From positions 1-40,347 of the forward strand of contig CANGPW010000018.1 of NCBI GenBank assembly GCA_947456185.1: a stretch of 40,347 bases of DNA. The letters run 5' to 3'. Positions within the stretch are counted from its first letter, which is position 1; each line of letters opens with the position of its first letter. The notes beneath the pieces are model-generated. The model was not told the origin of the DNA and did no database searches. It saw only the letters and a program-made list of their open reading frames with translations. Positions 32,309 to 40,347 of the stretch are shown piece by piece. The translations under genes were made by a program, and so were the position numbers. This DNA is from Bacteroidota bacterium. Lineage in GTDB: Bacteria; Bacteroidota; Bacteroidia; UKL13-3.

Positions 32309-35233
32309 TTATTTCCATTTGTTCAATTCAAAAGTAATGGAAGCATAAGCCATTCGTCCAACAGAAGGGCCTCCATAAACTTGATAAATCAAACTATTTA
32401 ATGCGTTGCTTGCACCAATTTTAAATACTGCATTTAGTTTTGAAATGCTGGTATTCCATTGTACATCTAACATGCCATAGGAGTTAACTACACCCGTAAA
32501 CTGAGGAGAACCTTCAAATAAAAATCCTTCTTGCCATTTGTAGTTAACGCCATAACCCCACTTTTCTTTTTTGCTAAAACACTCAATATCTCGGCCATTT
32601 ATGCCCAGGTTAAACTTGTGTTCTGGTGTGTTAAATGCTGGAATAATTGGGTCTGTACTATTTCCACGGTCTATTTTATTCCAACTATAATTTCCCGAAA
32701 AACCTAAGTAGTTTTTATAATAATAATTCAAACCAATGGTAAAACCTTGCGTGGTTACTTCATCTCTTGAGTTAGTAGTAATTCTATAAGCACTTACCGA
32801 AGATGGGTTAGGGTTTAGCGAATCCCAAACTACAGCTGCACCTATTTTAAAACCTAAAAAATCGGTATACCAACTGTAATAATAACTTGCATCTACAAAT
32901 AGTTTTTCGGTAATATTTCCTCTATAACCAAATTCTATCGATTTACATCTTTCGGGTCTAATGGCATCTATATCAAAAGCGGCAGCTTTAAGCCTGTCAA
33001 CTCCAGAGGAATTGTATCTTCCTGTGTTAAAAATATCTATCAAAGTATCAATGGCAATTAGGTTTTTAAATCCATTTAAATTACCCAATAAAGTAGCTCT
33101 ACCCACATTTAAATTAAAGTATTGATCGGTAAGTGTTGGGTTGCGAATAGCTGATGAAAGTGAAAAGCGAAACACATTTTTGTTTTTGGTGTAAACCATT
33201 GTTGCCGCAGGCGACCATAGCCAATTAAAATTTTGATTTTTATCTACTCGATTAGTCACACTCATTTTTAATTTATTGTCTAAAAACTTACGTTCAAAAC
33301 CAATATACATACCTACTTCCTGATTGGTAATTTGCTTATAACTTTGGTTGGCATTACTTAAAACCGAATCAGCTCCATCGCTTTTTTGTTTTAAAATATT
33401 TCCCAACGAATCTTTTGCATACAAAATATCTTTCCCATCTTTAAAAATAGTTCCTTGTGAAAACGGCACATAAATTCTATAATTTCCCCCAACTACCACA
33501 TCTAAATTTAGTTTGCTATTGTAAATTTCGTCAGTATTAAACTTAAATTCTGCGGCAGCATGGTACAATGCAGATTGGTCAAAGAAACGCGACCCTCCTT
33601 GCTGATTGGTTAATGAAGTTATAGATTTAAAAACAGAATCAAAACGAGCAGTGCCAGGAACGAATCTATCTAATGCAGAAATACTACCAACACCCCCTGC
33701 ATTTGCTATATCACGAGCAATATTGTGGTATTTGTTCAGTGAATCGGATAAGGTGGTTCTCCAATAATTTTCTATAAAATTTAATCGCCTATTATTTGCA
33801 CCAGGAATGGTATCAAGTCGAACCCCCGCACCATAATTATCTTGAATCCATTTTTCAATTATTGGTGATAAAGTAGAAGTCAGCGCATAATTATAATCTT
33901 TGCCCCAAGCTAAATCGCTTTTAGCTGCTTTTTGCATGAGCAATGCAGTATTATAAGCATCATAACTGTTTCCAGCATCTTCATTGGTGGCATAAACCCT
34001 TACAAAAAAACGATTGTCTTTTTTAAGTTCTAACTTATTTTGAAAAAATAAAATATCACGCAAACTAAACCTGTTTTCACCCTGGTAAACAGTGGTTCCA
34101 GTTCCAAAATTTGAAGTGTAAATTAACTCAGTATTTTTGGTAACTTTATAATGTGCAGCAGCACCAATTTTCAAGTTTTTAGAGTTATAATCTACTAAAT
34201 CGCGTTCATTATAACCATTTCTTAAATAATAACCTTTTCCTACTGCAGAACCCAAATCAAGAGGTGTATAAAAAATACGGCTTGTATATTCATCGCCATA
34301 ACGGTTTACGGCATCATAACCACCAGGGTTATTAATGCCAACCGGTGATTGCGAAGTGGCGTTATCATTGGTAGCATTCCAATCATTGGCACGCATGTAA
34401 AATAAGTTTATTTTATAGGCAAATTTGTCTTCCCCGGTTTTATTCTTTATAACTTTAGCCCAACGAATGGCTGTTTCGGTTAAACTTCGTTCGCCAACTT
34501 TTACTTGCGCACTTAAACCCGGATGCAAAAAAGGGTTTTTGGTCTGCATATTTATAACACCATTAAAAGCATTTGGTCCGTAATAAGCCGAACTTGCGCC
34601 CACTATTAAATCTACTTTTTGAATATCAAGTTCTGAAGCCCCTAAAAAGTTTCCTAAACTAAAATTTAAACCGGGCGATTGGTTATCAACACCATCAATT
34701 AATTGAAGAGAACGAACAGGAGAAGTAGAATTAAAACCACGGGTATTTATAATTTTAAAACCAATACTTGCAGATGTAATGTCAACTCCTTTTAAATGCG
34801 CCAAACCTTCGTAAAAATTAGCTGCAGGGGTTTGCTTAATAGCAATGGCATCCATGGTTTCAACGGTCAAAGGATTTTGCTTCATTTTTTCAGTAATGCG
34901 GCTATCTCTTACCGATACTTCCTTTAAAGCTTTTTCCGATTTTGAAAGCTTAATTAATAATTTAGTTTTCGCATCGTTAATATTTATTTCTTTGGTTTCA
35001 AAACCCAAATATTTTATGACCAATATAAAAGGTAAATTGTTAGCTGTTTTTAACACAAACTGTCCATCATAATCAGTTTGAACCCCTTTGTTGGAGCCTT
35101 TTACCAAAACCGAAACGCCAATTAATTTTTCATTTGTTTTGGCATCAGTTACACTTCCTTGTATGGTAGTTTGGGCCATTGCATTAAAAATGCAAATGAA
35201 TAATATAGAAATACAAAAGATAAGTTTTTTCAA
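32309..35233 (-). CDS. TonB-dependent receptor with carboxypeptidase-regulatory-like N-domain
   Basis: A 974-aa outer-membrane receptor. The signal peptide is MKKLIFCISILFICIFNAMAQ. Residues 23-110 are the CarboxypepD_reg-like domain (TIQGSVTDAKTNEKLIGVSVLVKG). The plug domain is about 115-235 (GFKIINTRGFNSTSPVRSLQLIDGVDNQSPG, VGASSAYYGPNAFNGVINMQTK), followed by a large barrel ending SITFELNKWK. SusC-like in architecture, but no SusD gene is next to it, so the cargo is unknown. The frame has no ATG before the signal peptide, so the start is TTG at 35233. A good promoter lies 22 bases upstream. It is divergent from the zincin lipoprotein gene at 35397. Confidence 0.93.
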   Translation of the reverse strand: MKKLIFCISILFICIFNAMAQTTIQGSVTDAKTNEKLIGVSVLVKGSNKGVQTDYDGQFVLKTANNLPFILVIKYLGFETKEININDAKTKLLIKLSKSEKALKEVSVRDSRITEKMKQNPLTVETMDAIAIKQTPAANFYEGLAHLKGVDITSASIGFKIINTRGFNSTSPVRSLQLIDGVDNQSPGLNFSLGNFLGASELDIQKVDLIVGASSAYYGPNAFNGVINMQTKNPFLHPGLSAQVKVGERSLTETAIRWAKVIKNKTGEDKFAYKINLFYMRANDWNATNDNATSQSPVGINNPGGYDAVNRYGDEYTSRIFYTPLDLGSAVGKGYYLRNGYNERDLVDYNSKNLKIGAAAHYKVTKNTELIYTSNFGTGTTVYQGENRFSLRDILFFQNKLELKKDNRFFVRVYATNEDAGNSYDAYNTALLMQKAAKSDLAWGKDYNYALTSTLSPIIEKWIQDNYGAGVRLDTIPGANNRRLNFIENYWRTTLSDSLNKYHNIARDIANAGGVGSISALDRFVPGTARFDSVFKSITSLTNQQGGSRFFDQSALYHAAAEFKFNTDEIYNSKLNLDVVVGGNYRIYVPFSQGTIFKDGKDILYAKDSLGNILKQKSDGADSVLSNANQSYKQITNQEVGMYIGFERKFLDNKLKMSVTNRVDKNQNFNWLWSPAATMVYTKNKNVFRFSLSSAIRNPTLTDQYFNLNVGRATLLGNLNGFKNLIAIDTLIDIFNTGRYNSSGVDRLKAAAFDIDAIRPERCKSIEFGYRGNITEKLFVDASYYYSWYTDFLGFKIGAAVVWDSLNPNPSSVSAYRITTNSRDEVTTQGFTIGLNYYYKNYLGFSGNYSWNKIDRGNSTDPIIPAFNTPEHKFNLGINGRDIECFSKKEKWGYGVNYKWQEGFLFEGSPQFTGVVNSYGMLDVQWNTSISKLNAVFKIGASNALNSLIYQVYGGPSVGRMAYASITFELNKWK

Positions 35234-35254
35234 TTTATGATTTTTATTAAAGTT

Positions 35255-35284
35255 CGAAAATATCTAAATAAATTTAAATACAAA
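35255..35284 (-). promoter_or_regulatory. Promoter of the second TonB-dependent receptor gene
   Basis: On the minus strand TTTG (35284-35281), an 18-bp spacer, then TATTTTCG (35262-35255), one base off TAnnTTTG. The leader would be about 15-20 bases before the TTG start. Confidence 0.6.
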
Positions 35285-35344
35285 GTAATTAGGTCAGATT
35301 AGTAAGAATTCTATATTTAAAAAATAACACTTTACATAAATGGT

Positions 35345-35375
35345 TTTGGTTTGTTAGCTTAAAAAAGCACTTTTG
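35345..35375 (+). promoter_or_regulatory. Promoter of the zincin lipoprotein gene
   Basis: TTTG (35345-35348), a 19-bp spacer, then CACTTTTG (35368-35375), one base off TAnnTTTG, 22 bases before the ATG. Confidence 0.5.
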
Positions 35376-35396
35376 CTCAAATAACAAAATATAAAT

Positions 35397-37931
35397 ATGC
35401 GTAAAATTTCCTTGATAACCATTGCTTTTATTGTTGTGGGTTCTTGTGCTACTAAAAAAAAGCCTATTACCGTGGCGCCCCCGGCACCAAAAGTTACTTC
35501 TATTGCCGATAAAATAAAATCGTGTAAAAAAACAGATGGATTATTTCCACTTTTCCAAGATACAGTTAATGGAAATTTGTTTATGGTGCTTAAAATAGAG
35601 CAATTAAATAAAGAATATATTTATTTTTCTTATACTGTAGATGGTGTTGTAGCAGCTGGACATTTTAGAGGCAGTTTCCGTGACAACAAATTATTTACCA
35701 TTCGAAGGTATTTTGACAAAATAGAATTTGTAATTAAAAACACAGGTTATTATTTTGATAAAAACAATCCAATCAGTAAATCGGCTAACGCAAATATTAG
35801 TGATGCAATTTTGGTAAATCAGAAAATAGTTGCAGAAGATGTAAAAAAAGGTGAAATATTATTAGATGCAAGCTCCATTTTTTTAAGCGAAAGCATGTGC
35901 CAAGTAAAGCCTTCACCATTTTTTGGATTACCTGCCGGTTTTCAAATATTTAGTTTGGGCGGATTAAGCAAAGAAAAAACTAAATTTTCGAGCATAAAAA
36001 ACTATGAAAAAAACACAGATTTAATTGTAGAATATGTGTACGATAATCCAATGCCAACAGCTGGTGGAGGCAAGGAAGTAGCCGATGAGCGTGCGGTAAG
36101 TATTTTTTTACAACATACTTTAATTGAAGCGCCCAAAAACAATTTTAAACCTAGAGCGGATGACCCTAGATTGGGATTTTTTAGTGAAGAAGTTGAAGAC
36201 ATGACCACTACAAATGCTGTTGCTTTTAAAGACATGATTCATCGTTGGAATATAGAGAAAAAAGACACAAATGCGGCTGTTTCTGAACCAATAGAACCCA
36301 TTACTTGGTGGATTGAAAACACCACACCTTCAGAATTTAAAGCAACTATTAAAGAAGCTGGTGAAAAATGGAATTTGGCTTTTGAAGCTGCTGGTTTTAA
36401 AAATGCTGTGCTTATAAAAGAACAGCCCGATACTGCCACTTGGGATGCTGGCGATATTCGTTATAATGTGTTGCGTTGGACATCATCGCCTCAGCCTCCT
36501 TTTGGTGGATACGGGCCTAGTTTTGTGGACCCAAGAACGGGTCAAATTTTAGGTGCTGACATCATGTTTGAATACATTTTTGTTACTAATAAATTACGCC
36601 AAGAAGAGTTATTTGATGCCAATGCAATGAATATTCAAAAGCCATTTAGCAAAAATATGAATACTTTTTGCGATGCAAATAATCAATTACATCAAACTTC
36701 GTTGTTTGGTTTAAATGCCATGCAATTGCATGGCATTAGTGATGTAGAAAAACGCGAATACATAAAGCAATCATTGTATTACTTGGTTATGCATGAAATG
36801 GGCCATACCATGGGTTTAAACCACAATATGAAGGCTAGTCAAATGCTTAAACCAAACCAAATAAACAACAAAGAAATTACTCGAAAAATTGGGTTAATAG
36901 CATCGGTGATGGATTATCCAGCTGTAAATGTAGCCTTAGATAAAAGCAAACAAGGCGATTATTTTACTACTCGTCCTGGTCCTTATGATGCTTGGGCAAT
37001 AGAGTTTGCATACTCACAAGGTTTGAACAATGAGGTAAGTGAAAAAGCTCGTTTAGAAAAAATATTATCACGTTCTAGTGATACGCTTTTAATTTTCGGA
37101 AATGATGCCGATGACATGCGTGGAGTTGGAAGCGGAATAGATCCAAGAATAAATGTAAACGACATGAGCGGTGATGCCATTTCTTTTGGTGTTGACAGAA
37201 TAAAATTAGCCAATCAATTATTTACCAAAGTAAAAGAAAAATACACCAAAAATGGACAAAGTTACCAAGAGTTATTCCAGGCTTATAGAATTGCTCAATC
37301 GGAATATTTTAACCAAGTAAACGTAATTGCTCGTTATGTTGGTGGTGTATTTGTAGATAGAAGTTTTATTGGTCAAGCGGGAGCTACTAAACCATTAATC
37401 CCAGTTGATTATAAAGAGCAAAAGCGTGCCATGGATGTTTTAACTAAATATGCATTTGCACCAAATGCATTTAACGTTCAAGCCGATTTGTATAATTACT
37501 TACAAACCCAACGCAGGGGGTTTAATTTTTTTGGAAGCAATGAAGATCCAAAAATTCACACAAGAATTTTAGGTTATCAAACTACTATTATGGCGCATTT
37601 GTTAAATGCAACCATGCTAAGAAGATTAACCGATACCAAACTTTATGGCAATAAATATAGCGTTTTGGAAATGATGAATGACTTAACAAAAGCTTGTTTT
37701 GAAGCAGACGCAAGTAATCCAAATACTTTCCGTCAAAACTTACAAAATGCTTATGTTGAAAATATCATCGCTTTATTTAAATCGGGTAGATACGATGCCA
37801 TTTCTCAGGCAGCTGCACTGTCACAGTTAAAACAAGTTGGTAATATTTGTAAAGTTGGCGCAACCGAAGAAGCCAAAGCACATTATGCTAATTTAAAACT
37901 AAAAATTGATCAGGCAATTACTGACAAATAG
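35397..37931 (+). CDS. Zinc-dependent metallopeptidase lipoprotein (DUF5117/DUF5118-type zincin)
   Basis: An 844-aa exported protein with lipobox VVGSC at residues 14-18 (MRKISLITIAFIVVGSCATK), so it is probably anchored in the outer membrane. Residues 35-310 are the N-terminal beta-rich part (DUF5118/DUF5117-like: PLFQDTVNGNLFMVLKIEQLNKEYIYFSYT, DERAVSIFLQHTLIEAP). The zincin core has HEMGHTMGLNH at 466-476, the extended HExxHxxGxxH metzincin motif, and SVMDYPAVNV about 30 residues later, where the Met-turn belongs. The C-terminal half is helical. Family members are known only as predicted peptidases. It is divergent from the TonB-dependent receptor gene, and a bidirectional terminator ends it. 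Confidence 0.9.
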   Translation: MRKISLITIAFIVVGSCATKKKPITVAPPAPKVTSIADKIKSCKKTDGLFPLFQDTVNGNLFMVLKIEQLNKEYIYFSYTVDGVVAAGHFRGSFRDNKLFTIRRYFDKIEFVIKNTGYYFDKNNPISKSANANISDAILVNQKIVAEDVKKGEILLDASSIFLSESMCQVKPSPFFGLPAGFQIFSLGGLSKEKTKFSSIKNYEKNTDLIVEYVYDNPMPTAGGGKEVADERAVSIFLQHTLIEAPKNNFKPRADDPRLGFFSEEVEDMTTTNAVAFKDMIHRWNIEKKDTNAAVSEPIEPITWWIENTTPSEFKATIKEAGEKWNLAFEAAGFKNAVLIKEQPDTATWDAGDIRYNVLRWTSSPQPPFGGYGPSFVDPRTGQILGADIMFEYIFVTNKLRQEELFDANAMNIQKPFSKNMNTFCDANNQLHQTSLFGLNAMQLHGISDVEKREYIKQSLYYLVMHEMGHTMGLNHNMKASQMLKPNQINNKEITRKIGLIASVMDYPAVNVALDKSKQGDYFTTRPGPYDAWAIEFAYSQGLNNEVSEKARLEKILSRSSDTLLIFGNDADDMRGVGSGIDPRINVNDMSGDAISFGVDRIKLANQLFTKVKEKYTKNGQSYQELFQAYRIAQSEYFNQVNVIARYVGGVFVDRSFIGQAGATKPLIPVDYKEQKRAMDVLTKYAFAPNAFNVQADLYNYLQTQRRGFNFFGSNEDPKIHTRILGYQTTIMAHLLNATMLRRLTDTKLYGNKYSVLEMMNDLTKACFEADASNPNTFRQNLQNAYVENIIALFKSGRYDAISQAAALSQLKQVGNICKVGATEEAKAHYANLKLKIDQAITDK

Positions 37932-37960
37932 CAAATTAATTTTAATAATTTATTTTAAAA

Positions 37961-37992
37961 AAAGCCTGTTAGTTTTTATACTAACAGGCTTT
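37961..37992. terminator. Bidirectional intrinsic terminator
   Basis: Perfect 13-bp stem AAAGCCTGTTAGT/ACTAACAGGCTTT (37961-37973 and 37980-37992) with a six-base loop. It is flanked by A-rich and T-rich tracts and lies between convergent genes ending at 37931 and 37998, so it serves both. Confidence 0.92.
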
Positions 37993-37997
37993 ATGTT

Positions 37998-39047
37998 TTA
38001 ACTAAATCTTCTTTGTATTAGGTTTTCTAAATCTATAACCAAATTGTTTTCTATGTTCCAATTATGTGTTATTTTAAGTTCAGTCCAAATAAGCATTGCT
38101 TCATTTAAATTGTTTGAGCTATTTATTTTGTCAATAGATTTGGCATAATCAACAACATTTTCTTTGAACAACTCATTTACAAAAGCAATTTTTTTATTTA
38201 ATGAAATTGCTGTTTTTAAATTATCGATTTTAGGCTCAATTACTTTTTCTGATAATTGGAAACCATCTAACTTTTGAGCAATCATGTCATTTAAACTCGG
38301 TTCTGTTTTTGGCATAACCGTTTTTCCAATGCTAAAGAAAGGTGCAGGCTTTTCTTTTTGTTCTTCATTTACCAATTTGGTTTCAAAAACAGGAACGTCC
38401 AATTTTCTGGGTGTAATTAATGTTTCTGTAATTGTAATTTCTTCAATAGTTGTTTGTGTCTCCTCTAAAACCATTTCATCGTTTGTTTCTTCAACTATCT
38501 CTTCCTGATCAAAACCATTATAGCTGGCATTTTCTATAAAAATTGGCTGTTCATCGTCAATAATTATTTCATCAACTTCGGGTTCCATTGATATGGTTTC
38601 CTTTTCTTGACTAATTGGCTTTTGAAAATCTTCTTTTATTTCAGCCAATATATCTGCAATTGGATGGATGTTTTCAATTACTACTTCAACAATTGGTTCA
38701 ATTGCAGCTTCTAAAACTTGTTCTTCAAAAAGTTCTTTTTGTAAAGCGCCTTCAGCAATATTGTTTATACTTGAATCAAATTGAAAACTATTAGAAATAA
38801 CTGCTTTAAAACTTACCTCATTTTTAATTTCCTGACTTAGATTTTCTTTTAAGGCCAACTGCTCTTCGCTTAAATCGTTGCTAGTTTTTAGTTTTAAAAC
38901 TAACTCATATAATTCGCTGCAATTTCTTTTTATTACTTCTTTTTCTATGTTACTTAAATCGCCATTTGGCTTCAGTACTTCTTGGCTGAGCATAGCCAAA
39001 TCTTCTATACGAGAATTTATTTTGCTTATTAATTGAATGGAGTTCAT
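37998..39047 (-). CDS. Acidic hypothetical protein, 349 aa
   Basis: No family recognised. From the ATG at 39047 (MNSIQLISKINSRIEDLAML) it has 349 aa; the track's start at 39098 adds 17 residues with no support. The N-terminal 75 residues are predicted coiled helix (KINSRIEDLAMLSQEVLKPNGDLSNIEKEVIKRNCSELYELVLKLK). Residues about 120-225 are very acidic and low-complexity (EVDEIIIDDEQPIFIENASYNGFDQEEIVEET), probably disordered. The last 90 residues form helices again (LNDMIAQKLDGFQLSE, AFVNELFKENVVDYAKSIDKIN, WTELKITHNWNIENNLVIDLENLIQRRF). No signal peptide or membrane segment, so cytosolic. The helical-disordered-helical layout suggests a protein-interaction scaffold. It is divergent from tdk by 166 bp. 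Confidence 0.75.
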   Translation of the reverse strand: MNSIQLISKINSRIEDLAMLSQEVLKPNGDLSNIEKEVIKRNCSELYELVLKLKTSNDLSEEQLALKENLSQEIKNEVSFKAVISNSFQFDSSINNIAEGALQKELFEEQVLEAAIEPIVEVVIENIHPIADILAEIKEDFQKPISQEKETISMEPEVDEIIIDDEQPIFIENASYNGFDQEEIVEETNDEMVLEETQTTIEEITITETLITPRKLDVPVFETKLVNEEQKEKPAPFFSIGKTVMPKTEPSLNDMIAQKLDGFQLSEKVIEPKIDNLKTAISLNKKIAFVNELFKENVVDYAKSIDKINSSNNLNEAMLIWTELKITHNWNIENNLVIDLENLIQRRFS

Positions 39048-39198
39048 AGTGCAAAATTCAATTAATTGCAATAGCAAACAATAATTAATAATAAACATGT
39101 GTTATTAACCTTTAAAATAAATTGATAGTTTAATAATTGACAATTAACAACAAACAAATTTATTCAAATTTCTAAAGTACAATTTATTCAAAATCTAC

Positions 39199-39206
39199 TA
39201 TATTTG
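39199..39206 (+). promoter_or_regulatory. -7 promoter box of tdk, very close to the start codon
   Basis: TATATTTG, an exact TAnnTTTG, ends seven bases before the tdk ATG. The -33 element is weak. Confidence 0.45.
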
Positions 39207-39213
39207 TTATTGA

Positions 39214-39798
39214 ATGTTTATAGAACCTCGTGCACATACCGACAAAAGAAAAGGCTGGATAGAAGTAATTTGTGGATCCATGTTTTCCGGAAAAACAGAA
39301 GAATTAATTCGCAGGTTAAATAGAGCTAAAATTGCCAATCAAAAAATTGAAATTTTTAAACCTTCGGTGGATATCAGGTATGATGAAACTGCCGTAGTTT
39401 CTCATAACCAAAACTCAATTAATTCAACACCTGTTACTTCGTCATTAAACATATTATTAATGTGTGGAGATGCCAATGTTATTGGTATTGATGAAGCCCA
39501 GTTTTTTGACAATGAACTAGTTTTTGTTTGTGAAAAATTGGCAGAACAAGGCGTAAGGGTTATAGTAGCGGGCTTAGATATGGATTATTTAGGAAAACCT
39601 TTTGGTCCAATGCCAGCCTTGATGGCAATAGCAGAATATGTAACAAAAGTGCATGCCATTTGTATGGTTTGTAACGATATTGCTACGCATACTTATAGAA
39701 AAACTGACGACAATAATTTAGTGATGTTAGGTGAATTAGACACTTATGAAGCTCGTTGCAGATTTTGTTTCAACGATGGAATGAAAAGCAAGAAATAA
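39214..39798 (+). CDS. tdk: Thymidine kinase
   Basis: A 194-aa type II thymidine kinase. The P-loop GSMFSGKTEELIRRL is at residues 22-36, the Walker B-like DEAQFF near 89 with the catalytic Glu, and VAGLDMDYLGKPFGPMPALMA near 118, the thymidine-binding lasso side. The zinc site has CMVCND (about 151) and CRFCFN near the C-terminus (two CxxC pairs). It phosphorylates thymidine or deoxyuridine for dTMP salvage. Length is normal. Start is the ATG at 39214. It is convergent with the flavoprotein gene, 16 bp apart, with no terminator seen. Confidence 0.96.
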   Translation: MFIEPRAHTDKRKGWIEVICGSMFSGKTEELIRRLNRAKIANQKIEIFKPSVDIRYDETAVVSHNQNSINSTPVTSSLNILLMCGDANVIGIDEAQFFDNELVFVCEKLAEQGVRVIVAGLDMDYLGKPFGPMPALMAIAEYVTKVHAICMVCNDIATHTYRKTDDNNLVMLGELDTYEARCRFCFNDGMKSKK

Positions 39799-39814
39799 TT
39801 TGATTTAGAAATTA

Positions 39815-40347
39815 CTAAATAGCCGCAGCACCATTTCCCGCTAAAAAGCCAGTAGTCCATGCTGCTTGAAAATTAAAACCTCCTGTGATGCCGTCAATAT
39901 CTAAAACTTCTCCTGCAAAAAACAGCCCTTTAATTTTTCTACTTTGCATGTTTTTAAAGTCTATTTCGTTTAAGTTTATTCCACCGCAAGTAACAAACTC
40001 TTCTTTAAAACCTGTTTTGCCTTCAATTTGGTAGGTATCGTAAAGCAACGATTGAACTAATTTATTTACCTGCTCTTTGCTAATTTCTGCCCAATTAAGT
40101 TTTGAGTTTATTTCACTTTTATCAAATAAATAATCCAATAACCTCGTAGGTAATTTAAATGGAAATAAATTATTTACTTGTCTGTTTGGGTTTGCTGCTT
40201 TTATATTCATTAATTCATTTCTGCACGACTCTTCTTTTTTATCGTTTAGCCAGCTTATTTGAATTTCGAAATGATAGTTTTTTTCAGCTATTAAACGAGC
40301 CCCAAAACTTGATAAGCGTAAAACAGAAGGGCCACTGAAACCCCAAT
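39815..40347 (-). CDS. HI0933/BaiN-family flavoprotein, N-terminus cut off by window edge
   Basis: The track shows 39815-40210 from an internal Met, but the frame stays open to the window edge, giving 177 residues. The upstream part reads GFSGPSVLRLSSFGARLIAE, matching the LSGPAxLxLS signature of HI0933-like NAD(P)/FAD-dependent oxidoreductases. The C-terminus FVTCGGINLNEID...GLFFAGEVLDIDGITGGFNFQAAWTTG is the family's FAD-binding end, with the GG(F/Y)N(F/L)Q block. The first half with the Rossmann FAD motif is missing. The family includes BaiN of bile-acid metabolism, but most members have no proven substrate. The gene is convergent with tdk. Confidence 0.9.
   Translation of the reverse strand, partial: WGFSGPSVLRLSSFGARLIAEKNYHFEIQISWLNDKKEESCRNELMNIKAANPNRQVNNLFPFKLPTRLLDYLFDKSEINSKLNWAEISKEQVNKLVQSLLYDTYQIEGKTGFKEEFVTCGGINLNEIDFKNMQSRKIKGLFFAGEVLDIDGITGGFNFQAAWTTGFLAGNGAAAI

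Noticed and set aside
1-40347. CRISPR arrays, tRNA or rRNA genes, phage or insertion sequences
   Set aside because: Read through all intergenic stretches; no regularly spaced direct repeats, no cloverleaf-like sequence with a TTCGA/TTCAA arm, and no transposase or integrase-like frame.

Overview
The window is low-GC chromosomal DNA from a member of the Bacteroidota. Four things point there: a type IX secretion (T9SS) type-B C-terminal sorting domain, two TonB-dependent receptors (one with an N-terminal carboxypeptidase-regulatory-like domain), an AsnRS with a charged coiled-coil insertion, and promoter-like motifs of the Bacteroidota form (TTTG-N18/19-TAnnTTTG) with almost no Shine-Dalgarno sequences before start codons. 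I cannot fix the order. Most genes are core housekeeping genes; I see no phage, insertion sequence, CRISPR array, tRNA or rRNA.

Layout. 1-11.6 kb is mainly minus strand: a truncated EamA transporter, a hypothetical protein with a PorE-like OmpA-family lipoprotein/TPR/propeller protein, then rpmH-rnpA-yidD-SOUL (rpmH, 53 aa, is missing from the ORF track), a tiny lipoprotein, and der. Diverging from der is prfB, which the ORF track truncates: its true start is at 7164 and it carries the classic programmed +1 frameshift. Next is a TonB-dependent receptor under a TPP riboswitch, so it is probably a thiamin or thiamin-precursor importer, and a family 2 glycosyltransferase. 11.8-13.6 kb is a LytS/LytTR two-component pair, followed by a convergent RluF-like pseudouridine synthase.

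14.6-28.0 kb is an unbroken plus-strand run: two overlapping M16 peptidases (one active, one without the zinc motif), an overlapping T9SS type-B cargo protein, ybeY, mnmG, a methyltransferase, an Ig-like lipoprotein, pheS, an M17 aminopeptidase and an amidohydrolase. Two parS-like 16-mers lie within about 0.9 kb, one inside the T9SS gene and one just before mnmG. Together with rpmH/rnpA and mnmG they suggest an origin-proximal location; the change of prevailing strand near 14.3 kb fits that but does not prove it.

28.1-40.3 kb alternates strand: a predicted outer-membrane protein whose signal-peptide codons form a perfect 17-bp hairpin, asnS, a PlsC-type acyltransferase, a second TonB-dependent receptor divergent from a large zincin lipoprotein, an acidic hypothetical protein, tdk, and a truncated HI0933/BaiN-type flavoprotein.

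The most interesting non-coding signals are the prfB frameshift site, the parS pair, the TPP riboswitch, the hairpin in the signal-peptide codons at 29.05 kb, two copies of a dispersed REP-like palindromic element, and promoter boxes so close to the ATG of der, prfB and tdk that near-leaderless mRNAs are likely. I did not find a clearly new multi-gene system; the best candidate for something undescribed is the translationally coupled M16-M16-T9SS-cargo cluster.
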